The notes below the pieces were generated by a model. It did not search any database. It had not been told where the DNA came from and saw only the letters and a program-made list of their open reading frames with translations. A stretch of 64,000 nt of DNA from MSPOR6 sp964652195 (lineage in GTDB: Bacteria > Poribacteria > WGA-4E > WGA-3G): the NCBI GenBank assembly GCA_964652195.1, contig CAZZBB010000037.1, positions 59,943-123,942 on the forward strand. The letters are read 5' to 3'. The translations under genes were made by a program, and so were the position numbers. Positions 35,475 to 43,662 of the stretch are shown here, piece by piece (positions within the stretch are counted from its first letter, which is position 1; each line of letters starts with the position of its first letter).

Positions 35475-36275
35475 ATGCATCATATATACAAACGATATAT
35501 CTATATCATACAGTATGTTATTCTATTAATATTTTCTTTTCATTTATCTCTTCAGGTAGAAGCAGGCGTAGACAAAAACACCATGGCGGTATGGCTCTTT
35601 GAAGAGGGTGGTGGAAAGAAAGTAAGAGATGACTCAGGTAACGGACACGATGGTGAAATAATTGGAACGCTTAAATGGGTCAAGGGTAGGATTGGAACAG
35701 CACTACAATTCCCTGGAGACAAAGGAGGTTACATTGTAGTAAACTCATCCAAAAAACTTGAATTAGAAACCCTCAGTATTGAAGCTTGGGTAAAGGTAAC
35801 AGAAGCAACAGGAAAATGGCAAGGGATTGTGTGCAAACAACAAGCAGGTTGTACAAATCGAAACTACGGTATATGGGTAGAAGTCAATCAGAAAGTTCTC
35901 CACGCACAGATCGGTGCAAATGGAGGGTGTGCATTCAATATAAATGGCACTACACAGATCACAGATAATAAATGGCATCACCTTGCCTTTACCTTTGATG
36001 GTGAGATGGGGCGTGTATATGTAGATGGAGAATTGGAAACTGAGAAAGCGAACCAAGCCTCATTTCAAAGTAATGACCCAATTACAATCGGTGTGCCAAA
36101 TATTGATAATGCCAATGGATTAAAGGGTTTAATTGAAGAGATACGAATATCCGATGTTGCACGTTCACAAGCGGAGATTAAAGAGGCTAAGAATGTAGGT
36201 TTAGCACAAATCCTTAGCGTTGATCCTCACGGGAAACTTACTACACGATGGGGTTATTTAAAACACATACGATAA
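35475..36275 (+). CDS. Secreted LamG-domain protein with C-terminal tail motif
   Basis: A 266-residue exported protein. The signal peptide (YIIQYVILLIFSFHLSLQVEA) is followed by a LamG/concanavalin-like domain with TMAVWLFEEGGGK, DDSGNGHDGEIIG, LSIEAWVKV, KWHHLAFTFDGEMGRVYVDGE and IEEIRISDVARSQAEI, the standard LamG jelly-roll strands. The end (VDPHGKLTTRWGYLKHIR) closely parallels that of the protein at 24947. AGGGTGAAA precedes the ATG. The family binds carbohydrates or matrix proteins. Two serine hydrolases follow on the same strand. Confidence 0.85.
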   Translation: MHHIYKRYIYIIQYVILLIFSFHLSLQVEAGVDKNTMAVWLFEEGGGKKVRDDSGNGHDGEIIGTLKWVKGRIGTALQFPGDKGGYIVVNSSKKLELETLSIEAWVKVTEATGKWQGIVCKQQAGCTNRNYGIWVEVNQKVLHAQIGANGGCAFNINGTTQITDNKWHHLAFTFDGEMGRVYVDGELETEKANQASFQSNDPITIGVPNIDNANGLKGLIEEIRISDVARSQAEIKEAKNVGLAQILSVDPHGKLTTRWGYLKHIR

Positions 36276-36303
36276 TTAATATTGAACATAGAAGGAGATT
36301 AGA

Positions 36304-37506
36304 TTGAAACGAAAAGTTTTTCTTATATTATTCCTATTTAGCATAACAACATTCGCACTTGGACAAGGACTTCCAATGGCAGTACCGGAGACTGTCGGTG
36401 TATCTACTGAACGTCTTGATCGGATCCGTCCTGTCATGCAAAGTTACGTTGATAAGGGAAACTTGCCTGGATTCCTTACTGTTGTTGCGAGAAAAGGGAA
36501 AATTATCCATTTTGAACCTATCGGTATGAGAGATGTTGAGAATGCCAAACCAGTTGAAGCTGACACGATATTCCGTATCTATTCTATGTCAAAACCTATT
36601 ACAAGTGTTGCTGTCATGATGCTCTATGAAGAGGGACACTTTCAACTCGGTACATCCGTCTCCAGATTCATTCCAGAATTCAAGAATATGAAGGTTTACA
36701 ATGAGGATCAGACTGAAATTCTTGATGCAAAGAAGGATATAAAGATTAAACACCTTCTCATGCACACTGCTGGTTTTACCTACGGGTGGGGAGGTAAACC
36801 TGTCGATAGACGCTATAGAGAATTGAAAGTACTTGCCAGTGGTTCAACCCTTTCTGACATGGTAAAAAAACTCAGTGAAATTCCACTGGTACATGAACCG
36901 GGTGAAAAATGGACTTACGGGGTTTCAACGGATGTCCTTGGTTATCTTGTTGAAGTAGTTTCAGGTATGCCATTTGAGGATTTCCTTCAGTCACGCTTAT
37001 TCGGCCCACTTGGAATGGAGGATACCGGTTTTTCAGTACCAAGTGAAAAGGTAGATAGATTTGCTGCTCTATATAGACCGAACAAAGAAAATGGACTGGA
37101 TCGTGTCGGAGAAGCCCCCCTCGCGAAAGATGATGTTAGCTTTTTCCCATCAGGTGGTGGTGGTCTTGTCTCAACTGCAGGTGATTATATGCGATTTGCA
37201 CAGATGCTACTAAACGGTGGTGAATTGGATGGGGTACGGATTTTAGGAAAGAAAACAGTTGAACTGATGCGGTATCCTCACCATGACAATTGGTTTGGAC
37301 TTGGTTTTTCAGTTGTTACACGGAAAGACCCACCAAACACACTTGATTCCGTTGGAAATTATGGATGGAGTGGTGCTGCAGCAACCACCTTTTGGGTTGA
37401 TCCTGAAGAAGATTTAACTGCCTTGCTAATGACTCAGTTAATGAATAACAGATATCCAATTCATCAGAAATTTAGAGTGTTAACATATCAAGCACTCACA
37501 GATTAA
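36304..37506 (+). CDS. Secreted class C beta-lactamase-fold serine hydrolase
   Basis: A 400-residue hydrolase starting with TTG at 36304 (AGGAGATTAGA upstream), with a signal peptide (VFLILFLFSITTFALG). Catalytic SxxK is in YSMSKPITS, the Tyr element in TYGVSTDVL (YxS), and the third element in YGWSGAAAT. The overall fold and length match class C beta-lactamases and family VIII esterases; true lactamase action is unlikely to be the primary role. It is the first of a tandem pair with the gene at 37544; the two share most motifs. Confidence 0.9.
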   Translation: MKRKVFLILFLFSITTFALGQGLPMAVPETVGVSTERLDRIRPVMQSYVDKGNLPGFLTVVARKGKIIHFEPIGMRDVENAKPVEADTIFRIYSMSKPITSVAVMMLYEEGHFQLGTSVSRFIPEFKNMKVYNEDQTEILDAKKDIKIKHLLMHTAGFTYGWGGKPVDRRYRELKVLASGSTLSDMVKKLSEIPLVHEPGEKWTYGVSTDVLGYLVEVVSGMPFEDFLQSRLFGPLGMEDTGFSVPSEKVDRFAALYRPNKENGLDRVGEAPLAKDDVSFFPSGGGGLVSTAGDYMRFAQMLLNGGELDGVRILGKKTVELMRYPHHDNWFGLGFSVVTRKDPPNTLDSVGNYGWSGAAATTFWVDPEEDLTALLMTQLMNNRYPIHQKFRVLTYQALTD

Positions 37507-37543
37507 TCGATATATAACAACCACGAACTTTTAGGAGATTTTG

Positions 37544-38722
37544 ATGACAGAATTTCAAGGACTACCGCGTGCGGTACCCGAAGATATGGGTATGTCCACT
37601 GCGCGGTTAGAACGCATTAAACCTATAATGCAACAATGGGTAGATAATGGAAAAATCCCCGGAGCATTAACCATGATTGCTCGTGAAGGAAGGCTTGTCC
37701 ACTTTGAAAAGGTGGGTCATCAAGATATTGCATCTGAAAAGCCTATTGAATTTGATACGATCTTCCGTATCTATTCTATGACAAAACCAATTACCAGTGT
37801 TGCTGTGATGATGCTTTATGAAGAAGGACTTTTTCAACTCAACTCCCCTGTATCTGAATTTATTCCTGAATTCAAAGACATGAAGGCTTATGCAAACCAT
37901 GGGGATGCAATTGTTGATACAGAACGAGAAATGACCATTAAACATCTTCTGACACATACTGCAGGATTGATCTATGGGGGTGAGTGGGATCATCCGATCA
38001 ATCAACGATATTACGAGGCAGACTTTTATGGTGGCGACCTCAAATATATGGCAAAAGAACTTGGAGATATTCCACTTTTACATCACCCTGGAGATGCTTG
38101 GAATTACGGAATGTCTACGGATGTACTCGGTTATTTTGTCGAAGTAGTTTCAGGAATGCCGTTCGCTGAGTTTCTTAAAACACGTATATTTGAACCTTTA
38201 GGTATGGTTGATACTGATTTTTCTGTTCCAGAAAATAAAGCAAGTAGATATGCGACACTATACGAACCTACTGAAGATCGGGGTATTAAAGTTCTTGAAG
38301 ATGCTCCAGTTTCAAGTGGTCCACTCAGTTTTCATCACTCAGGTGGAGCTGGTCTGTTGTCAACTGCGGGTGATTATCTGCGATTTTGTCAAATGATGCT
38401 CAATGATGGTGAATTGGATGGTGTACGTCTACTTGGAAGAAAAACAGTCGAACTCATCACAATCAATCATATTTCCAATGACTGGCAACCTCTTGAAAGG
38501 ACAGGTTGTGGTTTCGGTCTTGGTTTTGCCGTGGTTACCGATCTTGCAGATACACATGCATTGGGTTCTGTTGGTACATACAGTTGGGGAGGTCTCGCAA
38601 GCACAGTATTCTGGATTGATCCTATGGAAGAGTTGATCGCTATTCTCATGACACAGTTGATAGGAGATTCACCGTTCCATGCGCAGTTCCGAGTCCTTAC
38701 CTACCAGTCCATAATAGATTAG
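37544..38722 (+). CDS. Cytoplasmic class C beta-lactamase-fold serine hydrolase
   Basis: A 392-residue paralogue of the preceding gene. SxxK is in YSMTKPITS, the Tyr in NYGMSTDVL, and the third element in YSWGGLAST. Unlike its neighbour it lacks a signal peptide (starts TEFQGLPRAVPED), so it should act in the cytoplasm. The ATG at 37544 follows TAGGAGATTTTG. The pair looks like a tandem duplication in which export was gained or lost. An esterase or transacylase function is the likely one. Confidence 0.9.
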   Translation: MTEFQGLPRAVPEDMGMSTARLERIKPIMQQWVDNGKIPGALTMIAREGRLVHFEKVGHQDIASEKPIEFDTIFRIYSMTKPITSVAVMMLYEEGLFQLNSPVSEFIPEFKDMKAYANHGDAIVDTEREMTIKHLLTHTAGLIYGGEWDHPINQRYYEADFYGGDLKYMAKELGDIPLLHHPGDAWNYGMSTDVLGYFVEVVSGMPFAEFLKTRIFEPLGMVDTDFSVPENKASRYATLYEPTEDRGIKVLEDAPVSSGPLSFHHSGGAGLLSTAGDYLRFCQMMLNDGELDGVRLLGRKTVELITINHISNDWQPLERTGCGFGLGFAVVTDLADTHALGSVGTYSWGGLASTVFWIDPMEELIAILMTQLIGDSPFHAQFRVLTYQSIID

Positions 38723-38752
38723 TGTTAACATACGATTATAGGAGATACATCC

Positions 38753-39367
38753 ATGAGAATCGCAGTCGTTACAGGTGAACATGGGTTTCGTGAGAAAGAT
38801 TTCGATGCTGTATTTCGTAGTATGGAAGATATTGATTTTATCCGTGAGGATTTGGATGTCTTTGTTGAAGATCCAGATCAGAAAGAATACGAAACAGTCG
38901 TCTTTTATAACTTCCACAGACCCTATCCAACAGACAAACAGGCAAAAACCATACTCGATCTGACAGAACGTGGACAAGGGGTGGTAATCCTACATCACGC
39001 AATTCTTGCATTTCCAGAATGGGAATCCTATTCCGATATGTGCGGTATTGATGAGCGCACTGATTTCGGTTACTTTCCGAAGCAAACACTGCAGGTACAA
39101 ATTACGGATCCCACCCATCCGATTACTGAAGGACTTGCTGAATGGGAAATGGGAGACGAAACCTATACGATGAAATCTGCAGGTGAAGATAGTACTATCC
39201 TGCTAACCGTTGACCATCCGAACTGCATGGATGTGATAGGGTGGTGTCGTGAATATGGTAACTCACGTGTTTTTTGTCTACAAAGTGGACACGACAACGT
39301 CACCTATTCTAATCCGAATTTCCGAGAGGTATTACGGCGCGGCATCCAGTGGTGTGCTAAACAATGA
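38753..39367 (+). CDS. ThuA-like domain protein
   Basis: A 204-residue protein of the ThuA family, a class I glutamine-amidotransferase-like fold often tied to trehalose or other sugar use. The family pattern appears as VVFYNFHRPY, the GVVILHHAILAFPEW block (conserved HHA region), DPTHPITEGL and a final NFREVLRRGIQWC. No signal peptide. AGGAGATACATCC precedes the ATG. It follows the serine hydrolase pair on the same strand, about 30 bases away, and is likely in the same transcript. Confidence 0.88.
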   Translation: MRIAVVTGEHGFREKDFDAVFRSMEDIDFIREDLDVFVEDPDQKEYETVVFYNFHRPYPTDKQAKTILDLTERGQGVVILHHAILAFPEWESYSDMCGIDERTDFGYFPKQTLQVQITDPTHPITEGLAEWEMGDETYTMKSAGEDSTILLTVDHPNCMDVIGWCREYGNSRVFCLQSGHDNVTYSNPNFREVLRRGIQWCAKQ

Positions 39368-39435
39368 AGAGCAATCGTACGATCAGTTTCATAGTGTAAA
39401 TAAAAATATGAGACATTATAGAATAGGATAACAAT

Positions 39436-41589
39436 ATGAAAATCAAAGTTTTCTTAACACTATTATTTATTGGATTTGGAATCCTATTTTGTGTAATATT
39501 ACTGATTAACCACTTAAAACAGCATGTTACCGACAGAGAACAGGAACTCGACAAGTTTCTATCAAGAAATGATAACCCTCCTCCACGAATCCCCCGAACT
39601 GTGGAGATACCAGATGACATCCGACAGAAATTCGCTACTGTCCCTGAAAGACCACCACCAACACTTATTGCAGAATTTGTACATGGTGGTTATATGCAGT
39701 CTGTCAAATTTTCACCTACCAACCACAATTTAATAGTAAGTATGACCCGTAATATAGATAGTGATAATAATATCAAATTGTGGGATATCAACAATCCCAC
39801 GACTCCATTGGCAGAATTCAGTGGAGACTCAGTATCATTTTCCCCAGATGGAAAAATACTTGCTATCCTTGATTCTAGGAGTTTTGAAGATCGCGTAAAA
39901 TTATGGGATATTGCTGAGGAAAAGTTTATTAGTTCTATCAGCGGTCCACGTTATGGTGTAGCTTTTTCACCAAATGGAAAACACTTAGCAGTTGAGACTT
40001 CCGGTTTGGAACTTTGGGATGTTAGTAATCCAACAAAGCCTGTAGAGGAAATCAGGCGAAAAGGTGAAAACTTTGAGGATGACCATACATTTTCTGCAGA
40101 TGGCAAACTAATGGCAACGATAGATTCAAGCAATGATAAAGTTAACATCTGGGAGATCGATGGAAATCAGGTCATCAAGCGAGAAAGTATTGAGGTTATA
40201 GACAAAAAATATCTACTGATTGATGCTATGAAGTTTTCACCCAATCTCCAGAATCCTATCCTTGCAATCGCAGATAATGATGACGATATCAAATTATATC
40301 ATCCACCAGATTGGCAAAACTATACTGTGATTCCTGCCGGAAATGTTTATGATCTGGTATTTACATCGGATGGAAACACAATTATCAGTGGTGGCTCCAA
40401 TGAGCTGGAATTTTGGTCTACGGACAATGGAAACCGTTACACATCAATAGAAGGATATTCCAGTTGGGTAAAATGTGTTGATGTCTCCGCAGATTCAAGA
40501 TATGTGGTTGGTGGTGGAAATGATGGTATCATCCGTGTTTGGGATATAACACACTTTTTGCCTTCAAGACAGAGTAATATGCCAAGTGTCGTTGTACCGA
40601 TTTACTTCTTACCCACCAACCGTCTACCTCAAACAGATATACCGGAAAAAATAGATAAGATATTGAAAGACGTTCAAACTTTTTTTGCTGATGAAATGGA
40701 ACGGCACGGGTATGGAAGAAAGTCTTTTGAGTTTGAAAAAAATAGTAATGGTTCTGCAAAGGTATATCTATTTGAAGGGAATACAGCGGATGAATACTAT
40801 CACAAAAGTACTCATACAAGAGTGATGAAAGAAATTAAACAGCATTTTGAGACATACAACAAATTCTTTTTTATCGTCGTGGATAAAATCGATAAAAATA
40901 AACCCACTGCTGATGATGAAAATATACCTACTGCTAAGGAACTTACTGCTGTAATAAAACACCTTAGTATTCAGTTACAAAATATTGTTGTCAGGAAACG
41001 AGGCGGTGAGATTATTTTAAAAAACTCACCTGAAAATTATTCGAAAGACGCTATTACTTATGAATTTGCAAAATCCTTCGGTTTAAACCGTGATTACAGA
41101 AGTCCATCTTATTTAATGTCATACGACAAACAATCTAAATATTTATCCAAAAGTAGTGCAGCGTGGTTAAATAAGTGTCAGTTTTTTAATTCGGAAAATA
41201 CCTATTTTGATGATAAAACGGTAATTGGGAAATTCTCACGATCAATAGAAAAAGCAAGATTCAAAGTAGAAGATGCGGATGGAATTTATCAAGTTCGGTT
41301 GTTAGTTAAGCCAACCAACGAAAATCCTCCTCCAGGTTTTCAGTGGAAAGAAGATCCCACAGAAAACAAAACAGAATGGCAAAAGAAATTTAGAGGAAGA
41401 TATGACGTTTTGCATGATGTACTGACACTGAATGGGGATAAGAAAGCAACAGTTGAAATGGACTATCCGAAATTTGCAGACAATATGATTGAAATACACG
41501 TTATTGATGAACTTGGGAACAGAGTATATATGTACGTTGACACAAGAGCAAATCCACTCGAGTACTTCCTTCAAAGTATTTTGGATTAA
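39436..41589 (+). CDS. Membrane-anchored WD40 propeller fused to a degenerate metzincin-like domain
   Basis: A 717-residue protein. Residues about 5-27 are a signal anchor (FLTLLFIGFGILFCVILLI). Residues about 75-375 hold seven WD40-like blades, for instance VKFSPTNHNLIV...IKLWDI, SFSPDGKILAI...VKLWDI and the last GIIRVWDI. Residues about 385-570 look like a metalloprotease domain, but the zinc site, expected as HExxHxxGxxH, reads Y542-E-F-A-K546-S-F-G549-L-N-R552-D: all three His are gone while Glu, Gly and a Met-turn-like YLMSYD remain. A short beta domain ends the protein. The propeller may bind peptides; the protease part should be inactive. AGGAT precedes the ATG. Confidence 0.75.
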   Translation: MKIKVFLTLLFIGFGILFCVILLINHLKQHVTDREQELDKFLSRNDNPPPRIPRTVEIPDDIRQKFATVPERPPPTLIAEFVHGGYMQSVKFSPTNHNLIVSMTRNIDSDNNIKLWDINNPTTPLAEFSGDSVSFSPDGKILAILDSRSFEDRVKLWDIAEEKFISSISGPRYGVAFSPNGKHLAVETSGLELWDVSNPTKPVEEIRRKGENFEDDHTFSADGKLMATIDSSNDKVNIWEIDGNQVIKRESIEVIDKKYLLIDAMKFSPNLQNPILAIADNDDDIKLYHPPDWQNYTVIPAGNVYDLVFTSDGNTIISGGSNELEFWSTDNGNRYTSIEGYSSWVKCVDVSADSRYVVGGGNDGIIRVWDITHFLPSRQSNMPSVVVPIYFLPTNRLPQTDIPEKIDKILKDVQTFFADEMERHGYGRKSFEFEKNSNGSAKVYLFEGNTADEYYHKSTHTRVMKEIKQHFETYNKFFFIVVDKIDKNKPTADDENIPTAKELTAVIKHLSIQLQNIVVRKRGGEIILKNSPENYSKDAITYEFAKSFGLNRDYRSPSYLMSYDKQSKYLSKSSAAWLNKCQFFNSENTYFDDKTVIGKFSRSIEKARFKVEDADGIYQVRLLVKPTNENPPPGFQWKEDPTENKTEWQKKFRGRYDVLHDVLTLNGDKKATVEMDYPKFADNMIEIHVIDELGNRVYMYVDTRANPLEYFLQSILD

Positions 41590-41689
41590 AACTTCCTAAT
41601 TATTGGATGTTAATGGTAGTAGGTATTGGGTAATCTGTGTTTTTCTGGTGTTTTCAAAGTTATTATTATACACTGATAAAGGGGCAAAA

Positions 41690-42715
41690 ATGACGGAAAC
41701 ATTCTATATAACAGGTAAATCTATACAGTCTCACGGTTATGATGTATATTCCATAGAACAGAAAGGAAAAGCCGTAGCCGAGATTGTCCCAGAACTCGGT
41801 AACAACTGCTACGTCTTCCGGGTCAGTGATGGAAATCACTGGTTCCACTTGATAGACTCTCCACCAGATCTAATAACATTAGAACAACGACCAACTGCGT
41901 TCGGTAATCCTATTCTCTTTCCATTCCCAAATCGAATTCGTGATGGGAAATGGGAATTTGAAGGAAAAACTTATCAGTTCGACAAACAACCTGAATCGCC
42001 AACGACAATACATGGTCTGTTATTGAATTGTCCCTATAATGTTGACAAACATTCTGCAGATGAAAACGGGGCAACCTTGGTATGCTCATTAAATTCTAAA
42101 GATTTTCCTGATATCATTCGCCAATATCCCTTTCCATTCAAAATTGAGATTGCCTATACAATTAAAGATGCCGTCTTAACAATGGATGTTATGATTAGAA
42201 ACACAGGAAACAGGAACATGCCCATGGGATTCGGTATTCATCCATACTTCAGTACCAATCTTTCTGGTAAAGCCGATGCATCAAAAGCCTTAATCTCTGT
42301 ACCAGCTAATAAATATTGGGAGTTGGATGATGTCCTTGTTCCAACAGGATTACAAAAGGATGTTTCAGGAACACTGGACCTACGCGCAGGACAACCATTC
42401 GGGAAACTAAAATTGGATCATGTCTTTACAGATGTAATATTGGATAACGGAGTCAGTCGTTGCATTATAGAAAATCAGGATACAGGACATGGTATGGTTA
42501 TGGAGTCAGATTCTGTTTTTAGAGAACTGGTTGTTTATACGCCACCCGGAAGAGATGCAATCTGTTTTGAACCGTATACTTGTCCCACAGATGCTATTAA
42601 TTTAGAAGCAAAAGGTATACCCGCTGGTATAATCGTCCTTTCTCCAGATGAGACATTTTCGGCTAAAGTTCGTATATTTTTCACCAAAGCGGATGACAAA
42701 GATAATAGAAAATGA
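41690..42715 (+). CDS. Aldose 1-epimerase family protein
   Basis: A 341-residue galactose-mutarotase-like protein. TTIHGLLLNCPY and MGFGIHPYF supply the two His of the family active site; LDHVFTD and VYTPPGRDAICFEPYT, with a C-terminal Glu, complete the usual pattern. It would interconvert alpha- and beta-anomers of an aldohexose. I start at ATG 41690, with AAAGGGG six bases ahead; a TTG 29 codons earlier adds a non-homologous hydrophobic stretch. Its stop shares bases with the start of the next gene (ATGA), so the two are coupled. Confidence 0.88.
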   Translation: MTETFYITGKSIQSHGYDVYSIEQKGKAVAEIVPELGNNCYVFRVSDGNHWFHLIDSPPDLITLEQRPTAFGNPILFPFPNRIRDGKWEFEGKTYQFDKQPESPTTIHGLLLNCPYNVDKHSADENGATLVCSLNSKDFPDIIRQYPFPFKIEIAYTIKDAVLTMDVMIRNTGNRNMPMGFGIHPYFSTNLSGKADASKALISVPANKYWELDDVLVPTGLQKDVSGTLDLRAGQPFGKLKLDHVFTDVILDNGVSRCIIENQDTGHGMVMESDSVFRELVVYTPPGRDAICFEPYTCPTDAINLEAKGIPAGIIVLSPDETFSAKVRIFFTKADDKDNRK

Positions 42716-43641
42716 GAATCTATCAACTACTACTCGTTTCTATTCTTCTCATACAACCCCTTCCTTGTACTGCTATCTTTGAAGGCACTACAAACGCTAA
42801 CACATTTATTAGACTGTATGAACAACAAGAAGATTTTGGTAGACTTGCACTTTGGCATGAAACAGCTGCTCGATGTATTACCCTTATTTCAATACCTATG
42901 AATGAGATTGTTCTCGATTACTATAAGCTTCACGGATTCAAAAAATGGGTGGAACGTACTGAAAAGGAGACGTATGAAATTCAGGAAAAACTACAATTTC
43001 ATCTCAAAAAAGCTAAAGATGCATGGAAGAAATCCACGACTCCAGAGGAACTTATTACCAAAGAACGTGAGAAAATTGCAAAATTCATCTCAACATGGTT
43101 ACCTCATTATCCAAATCGGTTTTATGAATATGGATTATACCCAACATTCCTTAGAGAGCTCCGTGAGAAAGCTGAAATTGAAAATAACATCAAAAAAATA
43201 CTGCTACTTGAGGCACATGCAGCAGAAATATGTGCAATTCTTTACGAGAGAATTCCAATTGCAAATGGTCTAAACAAATATGAACAGGTAAGGAATAAAT
43301 ACCTTAAACACGCCACGCTGCTTAGAACACTTTCACAAAAAACTCACAAGAAATTACCCGACGAAGCAAACTACGGTAAGCACTTATATCTTAAGCAATC
43401 CAAAATTTCGACATCATCACAGAAAAACTCAGACATCATACTACAAACAGCTAAGTCTGATTCACGGATAAAATCCCTGATACAAGAACAGAATAACTAT
43501 CATGAATATACTTGGTTTCAAGGCTTTGCTTGGACAGTGAGTTTTTATAACCATAATTTGGGAAATCTTGCAATCGCCATTATAGATGACCAGACAGGAA
43601 AGGTTATTGATATATTGAAGGGTGATGGTCATACAGAATAA
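42712..43641 (+). CDS. Secreted helical protein of unknown function
   Basis: A 309-residue protein. A signal peptide (LLLVSILLIQPLPCTA) leads into a long mostly helical, charged body (TYEIQEKLQFHLKKAKDAW, EELITKEREKIAKFIS) with Trp/Tyr-rich patches (TWLPHYPNRFYEYGLYP) and a C-terminal beta hairpin (LAIAIIDDQTGKVIDIL). No family recognised. It overlaps the epimerase stop by four bases and is followed by a subtilase on the same strand, 21 bases downstream. Confidence 0.6.
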   Translation: MRIYQLLLVSILLIQPLPCTAIFEGTTNANTFIRLYEQQEDFGRLALWHETAARCITLISIPMNEIVLDYYKLHGFKKWVERTEKETYEIQEKLQFHLKKAKDAWKKSTTPEELITKEREKIAKFISTWLPHYPNRFYEYGLYPTFLRELREKAEIENNIKKILLLEAHAAEICAILYERIPIANGLNKYEQVRNKYLKHATLLRTLSQKTHKKLPDEANYGKHLYLKQSKISTSSQKNSDIILQTAKSDSRIKSLIQEQNNYHEYTWFQGFAWTVSFYNHNLGNLAIAIIDDQTGKVIDILKGDGHTE

Positions 43642-43662
43642 CCTATATATAAGAATTAGTAT

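Noticed and set aside
41603..41689. Longer N-terminus for the aldose epimerase
   Set aside because: Needs a TTG without a site and adds a hydrophobic stretch foreign to the family; ATG 41690 has AAAGGGG.
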